37,003 nucleotides of DNA, from contig NZ_FMBA01000022.1 in assembly GCF_900094935.1 (NCBI RefSeq), positions 1 to 37,003 on the forward strand, read 5' to 3'. Under the pieces are notes generated by a model. It was not told the origin of the DNA, searched no databases, and saw only the letters and a program-made list of their open reading frames with translations. The position numbers and the translations under genes were made by a program. This document shows positions 31,022 to 37,003 of this stretch, one piece after another. The first letter of the stretch is position 1. Each line of letters starts with the position of its first letter. The DNA comes from Gilliamella intestini. GTDB taxonomy: Bacteria > Pseudomonadota > Gammaproteobacteria > Enterobacterales > Orbaceae.

Positions 31022-34000
31022 ATGGCTAATAACGATATGAATATTGCAATGAAGTTCACGGCTGACGTGAATAGAGCAAAAGATAATATCAGTCAATTAA
31101 ATGCTGAACTGAAAGAGTCAGCAAATGTTGCTCAAGATGCTAACAAAAAAAGTGCTCAAAGCATCAAAGATGTTTATACGGCACAAACTGAGGCAATGAA
31201 CCGTGGTGCGCAAGCTGCCTCTGCTGCTGAAAAACAAGCTAAAGCACAAAGTATTGCCACTAAAGCAGCTGAAGCGCATAAAAAAGAAGTTGAAAAACTG
31301 CGCCAAGGTTTAGACAAATTACTTGCTAGTATTGATCCTGCTACAAAAGGTCTAAGTCGTTTAGATGAGCTAGAAAGCAAATTAAGGAAATCCAAAAAAG
31401 CGGGCGTGATTGATACTGACACGTTTGATGATTATCTTGGAAAAATCAACAATCAACGTGCTGCATTATCAACGGTTGAAACACTAAATGAGGGGACTAA
31501 AAGATTGGTATTTAATACCAAATCTGCCCACCGAACTTTTTTTATGATGTCAAAACAGCTCGCTACGGGTAATTTTAATGGCATTAGTAACTCATTATTT
31601 TCAATTGCCAATATGACAGGAAAGTTACCTTCATTATTTGGGGCTGCTGCTATTTCTGCCGGTGTATTTATTGCTGCAGCTTACAAAATGTCACAAGTGA
31701 TAAGTACGATAATTTCAGAACAAGAGCGATTTAATCGTGCATTAATTTCAACGGGTAATTATGCCGGTGCTACCGCAGGCGGGCTTGAGGCCATGTCTCA
31801 ACGTATCGGTAAAATTAATCATAACTACAGTGAAACACGTGGTGTTATTGCTGAACTGACATCAGAGGGGAGATTATCAGCAAAATCGATTGAAAACATT
31901 GCTACAGCATCAGCATATATGGCACAAGTGACAGGAAAAAGTGCCCAAGACGCCGTTCAATCATTTAAAGGTATTGAAAATTCGGTCACAAGCTGGGCTG
32001 TTGAAAGTAATAAACAATATCACTTTTTAGATCTGGCTACTTATCAGCGTATAAGCGCGTTAGAAGAACAAGGTAGAACCGAAGAAGCTATTGCAATCGC
32101 TACAGATAAATATGCTTCAGAGATGGAAGTCAGCGCTAATAAGATGGAAGAACAGCTCAATTGGTTAGAAGATGCATGGCGACGCTTCAAAAATGGGGTT
32201 AGTGTTCTAGGTAATGAGTTAAAGAAAGAGCTTAAGTTTGATTTAGGATTATCAAGCCTAGAAGAAGATATTGAAAAAATGGAGAAAGCAAAAAAAAGAG
32301 GTTTTTACATTGTTCCTGGATCAGTATCTATTCCATACAATAAGAATGATGATAAAGCATTACAAGAAAAATATGCTCAACGAGATAAGCTTCAAAAAGA
32401 AGCACAAGAAAAGCATGACACCGATGTCATTAATGAAAAAGCAATCAATGCCCAAAAAGAACTTGACGAGCTTCATAAACAAAATGCAAGCGATGCCGAA
32501 AAACAAGCTAAAGCGGTTGATGAATTACGTAAAAAATATGAAGCACTTTGGGCCAATGAAAAAGGTCGTAAAGATTTACAGGCTCAAGGGGTTAAATCAA
32601 AAGACGGTAAATCATTTTCAGGGGGGCAATATGATAAAGATGTTCAAGAAATTACAGATAAACAACTAAGACAATATAACGAACAATTAAAAAATAAAGT
32701 TGCGCTACAAGACAAAAGTACCGCCCTAGCAAAAGCACTTTATGAAATAGAAAAAGGTCAGTATAAAAATGCCAGCCAAGAGATCAAAAAAGAAATTATC
32801 GCTAATGCAAAATTGGTAGATGAGCAAGAAGCCAAAAAATTGCTAAGTCAATATAACGAACAATTAAAAAATAAAGTTGCGTTACAAGAAAAAAGTACTG
32901 CCCTAGCTAAAGCACTTTATGAAATTGAAAAAGGTCAGTATAAAAATGCTAGCCCAGAGCTCAAAAAAGAGATTATTGCTAATGCAAAATTGGTAGATGC
33001 GCACGAAGCAAAGAAAAAAGCAATACAAGAATCAGCCCGAGCTGCAAAATCTGCGGCACGTGAAACAGAACAATTTATAAAATCGCTAGAATCACAAGCT
33101 GATAAGCAGACACAAAAAACATACGCAACTCGTCAAGCGTTGATTGATTCTCAAAAATTAACGGTAGAGCAACGTAATCGAGCTAATGCGGCAAATAATG
33201 CAATTACAGCACACGAAAATAAAAAACTTAATGACGAATTACAAAATCAACTCAATTCGCTATTGTTTGATCCTGCCAGAATTAAAACGGCAGAAATTGA
33301 TAGATGGTATCAAGCGGTTATTGCACAACTTAAAGCTAATAAAAATATTGAGGGTATTGACTTAATTGACCAGTTGTTACCACTAAAAAAAGCTGAAGCA
33401 AATATTTCCGAAATTTTAGCAAAAGTTCAGCAAGCACAATCACAACAGTCAATTAAAGAACAAAGTATACAAGCACAAGTAACTGCTGGTTTAATTACAC
33501 AAATTGAAGCACAAAGCCAGTTAGTTGATTTGCACAAGCAAACAGCACAAGAACTTGCCAAATATTTACCTACTTTGCAAGCTATGACAGCGCTTCCTGG
33601 TCAAGTTGGAGAAAATGCACAAAAAGCACTTGCTACACTTCAGCTACAAATTGCAGAACTAAATAAAACTACCGATGCATTAACCAATGCATTTAAAAAC
33701 GGATTACAAAGCGGTATCCAAGGTAGTCTTGATTCTTTAGCAAAAGGTACGTTTGAATTAAAAGACGCATTATTAAACCTTGCACAAAGTATCGTATCAG
33801 CAATGGCTCAGGTAGCAAGTAAAGGTCTTGCTGATATTGCCATGAATCAACTTAGTAATTTGGGTAAATCACTTTTTAGCTCAATAACCGATACGGCAGT
33901 TGAAAATGCCAGTGCTATCTCTTCAGCAGAACTGATGGGCACAGCAATAACCACTGCGGCAAGTGTTGGTTCGGTTGAACTTGGTACTTCATTAACCACC

Positions 34001-34534
34001 GCAATGACAACGGGAACCGCAGGATTAACAGGCGCAATGGCAGCTGCATTTTCAAGTGGCGCTGCGACCTTATATACCGCAATTACATCAGCGAATGCTG
34101 GTGGCTCTGCTATGTCAGGTTTAGCGGGCGTGGCATCTGTTGCGGCAGCAACAGGTGGTTATATAACTGGAGCTGGTACATCAACATCCGATTCTATTCC
34201 AGCAAAATTATCTAATGGGGAATATGTTGTTAAAGCTGCTTCAGTGAAAAAATACGGCCTTGACTATCTTCATGCTATTAACACGGGGCGATTACGTCGT
34301 TATGCAACAGGCGGGCTAGTTAGCAATGTCAATATTCCAAAAGCGCCATTACTTGATGATAGCCAACAACGCAAAAGCTCACCAACAATATTAAGTCCCG
34401 TTATTCAGCAGGAATTAGTCATTGATGCGGGTGATATGGTCAGTCGCGGAATCAATAGCGTAACAGGCGGTAGAGCATTTAAAACATTTATTCGAGCAAA
34501 TAAGCAAACAATTAAACAGGATTTGGGGATTTAA
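31022..34534 (+). CDS. Tail tape measure protein
   Basis: 1170 residues. The N-terminal ~120 residues are coiled coil. About 190-235 is hydrophobic (LPSLFGAAAISAGVFIAAAY), and long helices follow to ~900. The segment ~920-1060 is rich in Ala, Ser, Thr and Gly with hydrophobic runs, and the C-terminus has ITGAGTSTSDSIPAKLSNGEY and YATGGLVSNVNIP, a typical lambda-type tape measure ending. Two 59-residue tandem repeats lie at about 551-669. Tape measure length sets tail length; 1170 residues at ~1.5 angstrom per residue predicts roughly 175 nm. Confidence 0.92.
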   Translation: MANNDMNIAMKFTADVNRAKDNISQLNAELKESANVAQDANKKSAQSIKDVYTAQTEAMNRGAQAASAAEKQAKAQSIATKAAEAHKKEVEKLRQGLDKLLASIDPATKGLSRLDELESKLRKSKKAGVIDTDTFDDYLGKINNQRAALSTVETLNEGTKRLVFNTKSAHRTFFMMSKQLATGNFNGISNSLFSIANMTGKLPSLFGAAAISAGVFIAAAYKMSQVISTIISEQERFNRALISTGNYAGATAGGLEAMSQRIGKINHNYSETRGVIAELTSEGRLSAKSIENIATASAYMAQVTGKSAQDAVQSFKGIENSVTSWAVESNKQYHFLDLATYQRISALEEQGRTEEAIAIATDKYASEMEVSANKMEEQLNWLEDAWRRFKNGVSVLGNELKKELKFDLGLSSLEEDIEKMEKAKKRGFYIVPGSVSIPYNKNDDKALQEKYAQRDKLQKEAQEKHDTDVINEKAINAQKELDELHKQNASDAEKQAKAVDELRKKYEALWANEKGRKDLQAQGVKSKDGKSFSGGQYDKDVQEITDKQLRQYNEQLKNKVALQDKSTALAKALYEIEKGQYKNASQEIKKEIIANAKLVDEQEAKKLLSQYNEQLKNKVALQEKSTALAKALYEIEKGQYKNASPELKKEIIANAKLVDAHEAKKKAIQESARAAKSAARETEQFIKSLESQADKQTQKTYATRQALIDSQKLTVEQRNRANAANNAITAHENKKLNDELQNQLNSLLFDPARIKTAEIDRWYQAVIAQLKANKNIEGIDLIDQLLPLKKAEANISEILAKVQQAQSQQSIKEQSIQAQVTAGLITQIEAQSQLVDLHKQTAQELAKYLPTLQAMTALPGQVGENAQKALATLQLQIAELNKTTDALTNAFKNGLQSGIQGSLDSLAKGTFELKDALLNLAQSIVSAMAQVASKGLADIAMNQLSNLGKSLFSSITDTAVENASAISSAELMGTAITTAASVGSVELGTSLTTAMTTGTAGLTGAMAAAFSSGAATLYTAITSANAGGSAMSGLAGVASVAAATGGYITGAGTSTSDSIPAKLSNGEYVVKAASVKKYGLDYLHAINTGRLRRYATGGLVSNVNIPKAPLLDDSQQRKSSPTILSPVIQQELVIDAGDMVSRGINSVTGGRAFKTFIRANKQTIKQDLGI
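32672..33025 (+). repeat. Two tandem 177-bp repeats in the tape measure gene
   Basis: Unit 1 at 32672-32848 and unit 2 at 32849-33025 both encode QYNEQLKNKVALQ(D/E)KST, ALAKALYEIEKGQYKNAS and KKEIIANAKLVD; the last ~20 bp of unit 2 are diverged. The nucleotide match is close with scattered, mostly silent changes. The period of 59 residues keeps the reading frame. Confidence 0.9.
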
Positions 34535-35474
34535 ATGGCGTATCAAAGTGGAATTGCAGATAATGAAATTGATTTACTGGATAAATTAAATCTATTTTTA
34601 ACAACTGATAGTGAATTGGTCAATTCTGGAGATAATTGGACAGAAATTTACAGTGGTGAAACTGCAGCTACTGCAACTATAGCAAAACGAAAATCATATG
34701 CATGGAGTGCGCCAGGAGCGACTGCTGGCAATAATATTTATGTTGCGTGTAAAACAGATAATCGCATTTCAAATGATACTTATAATCTTTATTTCTGCGG
34801 TGGAACCTACTTTAATGTTGAATTAATCAATCAACCCAATGACATATTTAGTGGTATGTTAAATCGCACACAAGTTGGACTATTTGCTGATAATAATCCA
34901 TTACATTACTGGTTTTTTGCTAATAATCGTCGATTTATTGTGGTAACAAAAATGACAACTGTTTATTCAAGTTGTTATTGCGGATTTATGCTACCAAACG
35001 CATTGCCAAATGAGTACCCTTATCCACTAGTGATTGCAGGTAGCTGTAATAATGAACTACAACGATATTCCATTACAACAGATTATTTTGCGTCAATTAT
35101 CGACCCGCGTATTAATCATTTTTACGTATTTACCCCAGCGCAATCATGGCAACAGTTTTATGGTTCAAAAGGTAGCCAAACAAAGTTAGTTTATCCAAGA
35201 GGTATTGAAAAATTTTATTATTATGGCAATAAAAAAAATCAATGTGTTAACTGCATCACCTGATAGCTACTCACCACTTTATCCTGTTTCCATTGTTGAC
35301 GTGACAAAAGGTGCAACTCAATTTTGGGGGGCATTAGATGGTGTTTACTGGGTACCAGGATTAAGCCGAGCGGCAGAGGATACGATTAGAACCGATGATG
35401 GTCGCGAATTTATTATTTTTCAAAATGGTTTTCGTGTAACGAATATTGATTTTTTTGCAATTGAAAAAGTATAG
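34535..35474 (+). pseudogene. Tail-associated gene split by a frameshift at an A8 tract
   Basis: The first frame (34535-35263, starting MAYQSGIADNEIDLLDKLNLF) continues in the next frame as INVLTASPDSYSPLYPVSIV to 35474. The switch is at AAAAAAAA 35231-35238: with seven A the protein would read YYYGNKKINVLTASPDSY and run ~312 residues, the size of the intact relative directly downstream (319 residues). Both share an N-terminus of the MAYQ(S/T)G...LLxKL type, seen in uncharacterised virion proteins of many siphophages. Either a true mutation, tract-length variation or a sequencing error. Role unknown, probably tail tip. Confidence 0.75.
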
Positions 35475-35489
35475 AAATTGGAGCTAAAC

Positions 35490-36449
35490 ATGGCATATCA
35501 AACGGGTAACGCCTCATCAGTCGTAGATTTATTATCAAAACTAGCAACGTTTGCACAATCAGTTGATGGGTGGGTTGTTGATAAAATTGATACTAAAGCA
35601 AAAGAACTCTATTTACATAATGAAAATTGCTTTTGGAGCCTAAGAGTTGGATCATCAAATTCACTCCCCACGTTGTACATTGTTATCAACAATCAGTTTA
35701 ACGCAAATTTATCCTGGGATAACCAAGATGGTTCAAGCTCTGTTAACGGTAAAGCAAATTTCTATCGTTATTATTGGGGGGCTGGTACCAATTTTCATCA
35801 TGAGCCATTTGCGTCATATACATTTTTAGCAACAACACAATATATTCATGTTGTTGTACGTGTTGATTCTCGCCGTTTTCGACATTTTGGATTCGGAACG
35901 CTAAAAAAAGATGGAATTTACAATGATGGTCATTATGCGTACGGAACACATTCAACAAACACAAATAATACAAGTTACGCATCATATCCCTTCACCAGTG
36001 ATATGTACTTGTTTATCGGAAGCCGAGAATATCGTTCATTTGCTAGCGTTGTTAGAGTTAACAAAAAAGACTATTTTTTTGGAGCAAATGAGTCAGGTTA
36101 TGAAGGCATGGGCGCAATGGGCATTGGTGATGCGACTATTGAACGCGATTATAAACCCCATCCGGATATGTTACTTGTTGAGGTAAGTTTATCTCAGTTT
36201 AATAATTTGATAACGTTGGTGCCACAATCGATTTATCTGCATTTGGCTAGCAAACAATATCAACGTATCGGTGTAGTTCCTGATTTTTATGTTGCCAGAA
36301 TTGATAGTGTTGTTCCTGGTACTATTCGTGAAATTAATGGTGAAAAATATTATTGCTGTGCGGCAACAATGTTTCAAACTGTCACATCCAACGTTCAGGA
36401 TGAAGATAATAGTTATGACCTTGGCTACTTTTATAGAGTAATTGAGTAA
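35490..36449 (+). CDS. Tail-associated protein, paralogue of the split gene upstream
   Basis: 319 residues from ATG 35490 (GGAG at 35480-35483; a TTG at 35478 is less likely). N-terminus MAYQTGNASSVVDLLSKLATFAQSVDGW, then beta-rich aromatic sequence (FWSLRVGSSNSLPTLYIVIN, YWGAGTNFHHEPF, RRFRHFGFGTLKKDG). The C-terminus has REINGEKYYCCAATMF and GYFYRVIE, comparable to REFIIFQNGF at the end of the split gene. A host-interaction or tail-tip role is inferred from position after the tape measure. The stop overlaps the next start (TAATG). Confidence 0.65.
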   Translation: MAYQTGNASSVVDLLSKLATFAQSVDGWVVDKIDTKAKELYLHNENCFWSLRVGSSNSLPTLYIVINNQFNANLSWDNQDGSSSVNGKANFYRYYWGAGTNFHHEPFASYTFLATTQYIHVVVRVDSRRFRHFGFGTLKKDGIYNDGHYAYGTHSTNTNNTSYASYPFTSDMYLFIGSREYRSFASVVRVNKKDYFFGANESGYEGMGAMGIGDATIERDYKPHPDMLLVEVSLSQFNNLITLVPQSIYLHLASKQYQRIGVVPDFYVARIDSVVPGTIREINGEKYYCCAATMFQTVTSNVQDEDNSYDLGYFYRVIE

Positions 36450-36646
36450 TGAGTAACAAACATACAGGATACGTTATTAATGATTTGAAAAAGCTACGTG
36501 GTCAACGTAGCTTTGATTTGCAACAATATCAAGGTATGGCTCGTCTATCATCTGTCGTTGAAGACAAAACGGGGCCAGTTACACGCGGAATACCGTTGCA
36601 GTTATTCAATGTGCGAAAAGGCTACATTACACAATCATTTTTAAAT
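36449..36646 (+). pseudogene. Tail gene truncated by IS insertion
   Basis: 66 codons of phage sequence starting MSNKHTGYVINDLKKLRGQRSF and ending near LQLFNVRKGYITQSFLN. The frame then runs about 7 codons into the IS end and stops at 36670. Start overlaps the previous stop by one base (TAATG), so it was the next gene of the tail operon. Family unknown. The missing part should lie on the other side of the IS element. Confidence 0.65.
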
Positions 36647-37003
36647 TGTAGTAGCTCAAACTTAATCTGACAGACACATATTACTCATCGGCTTTCATTT
36701 TAACAAAATGCGTGTCCGATGAGCAAAATAAATTCTCCAATTGCTTTTCCTTAACCAACCCCTTTGCATCATTCCAAGTTTGCCATGGTGTCTTCCCATA
36801 ACAATATTTTCCAGAATGCGCTCTTTCTCGATTGTAAAATTCAAGCCATTGTTCAATATCGTTTTGTATTTCACTCAATTGCGTGTAAATCTTACGTCGA
36901 AATAAAATATCATAACATTCTGTTTTCATCGTCTTATGGAATCGCTCACAAATACCGTTAGTTTGTGGGCTGTAGGCTTTGGTCTTGGTGTGTTCAATAT
37001 CTT
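36647..37003 (-). mobile_element. IS481-family insertion sequence, partial at window end
   Basis: A transposase 3' end on the minus strand is followed, after 34 bp, by TGTAGTAGCTCAAACTTAAT (from 36647), which has the TGT start usual for the terminal inverted repeats of this family. The other end lies outside the window, so the boundary and the target duplication cannot be confirmed. Confidence 0.75.
36681..37003 (-). CDS. IS481-family transposase, C-terminal part (partial at window end)
   Basis: The frame is open to the window edge: DIEHTKTKAYSPQTNGICER, FHKTMKTECYDILFRRKIYT, QLSEIQNDIEQWLEFYNRER, AHSGKYCYGKTPWQTW. This is the end of an integrase (rve) core; the Glu in NGICERFH is the third catalytic acidic residue. 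An ATG at 36929 is only an internal Met. The strand is opposite to the phage tail genes it interrupts. Confidence 0.9.
   Translation of the reverse strand, partial: DIEHTKTKAYSPQTNGICERFHKTMKTECYDILFRRKIYTQLSEIQNDIEQWLEFYNRERAHSGKYCYGKTPWQTWNDAKGLVKEKQLENLFCSSDTHFVKMKADE

Larger units (their letters stand above)
6390..36646. mobile_element. Mu-like transposable prophage, siphovirus-type tail, right end outside window
   Basis: The block contains the hallmark Mu-like set: DDE transposase with AAA ATPase, Gam, GemA, Mor, gp27/gp28 packaging proteins, DUF935 portal, MuF-type gp30, virion morphogenesis protein, protease with nested scaffold, capsid, DUF1320 protein, tail tube, frameshifted tail chaperone and tape measure. 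Early genes run leftward and late genes rightward. The left end is placed at TG 6390-6391, where effector homology stops; this position is tentative, with TGTTACAA at 6483 as the alternative. The element continues past an IS insertion at 36647. Confidence 0.9.

Noticed and set aside
32271-32669. 132-residue plus-strand ORF inside the tape measure gene
   Set aside because: Lys/Met-rich out-of-frame reading of a Lys/Glu-rich coiled coil; no ribosome site.
1-37003. CRISPR arrays and tRNA genes
   Set aside because: I saw no regularly spaced repeats or tRNA-like cloverleaf sequence in the window.

Overview
The window is AT-rich DNA from what looks like a low-GC gammaproteobacterium. The mix of a type VI secretion (T6SS) vgrG island with a Mu-like phage resembles insect-gut Orbaceae such as Gilliamella, but that is an inference from protein style and base composition, not a database match.

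Region 1 (1-6389, + strand) is a T6SS vgrG effector island. It holds the C-terminal part of a VgrG with a transthyretin-like tail, a candidate L,D-transpeptidase-like effector with an exported putative immunity protein, a DUF4123 adaptor, a helical partner protein, and a 471-residue protein with a transglutaminase-type Cys-His-Asp triad followed by its exported putative immunity protein. A broken second copy of the transglutaminase-like gene follows. Its first 318 bp are about 98% identical to the intact gene and the rest is diverged.

Region 2 (about 6390 to 36646) is a Mu-like transposable prophage with a siphovirus-type tail: there is a major tail protein and a lambda-like tape measure, and no sheath. 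Its early genes run leftward from 14220: a BcepMu gp16-family protein, a winged helix protein, a coiled-coil protein, DDE transposase A, ATPase B, Gam, DUF2786, GemA and Mor. The repressor and accessory genes run rightward from 14314, followed by lysis, packaging, head and tail genes. The early block is therefore inverted compared with phage Mu. As far as I recall BcepMu-type phages are laid out the same way. The left end appears to lie inside the broken effector gene, and the right end is outside the window.

Regulation can be partly read from the DNA. The divergent region 14221-14313 has a strong leftward promoter (TTGACA, 17-bp spacer, CATAAT) whose spacer is an 18-bp perfect palindrome, a good candidate repressor operator. 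Two late transcripts start with the same module: an interrupted dyad, 18 bp, then CATAAT or CATGAT. This suggests activation by the Mor-family protein, which is the last early gene. Both late leaders then form a hairpin that contains the ribosome binding site.

The accessory stretch 14718-18044 lies between the repressor and the holin. It holds a membrane-anchored protein, a lipoprotein and a tightly coupled three-gene cassette ending in a PD-(D/E)XK-type nuclease. I do not recognise the first two cassette proteins. This is the best candidate here for an undescribed system, possibly phage-carried defence.

The tail region shows a likely programmed -1 frameshift (T TTT TTT) in the tail chaperone gene, a 59-residue tandem duplication in the tape measure, a tail gene broken at an A8 tract, and an IS481-family element that truncates the last visible tail gene at the right edge.
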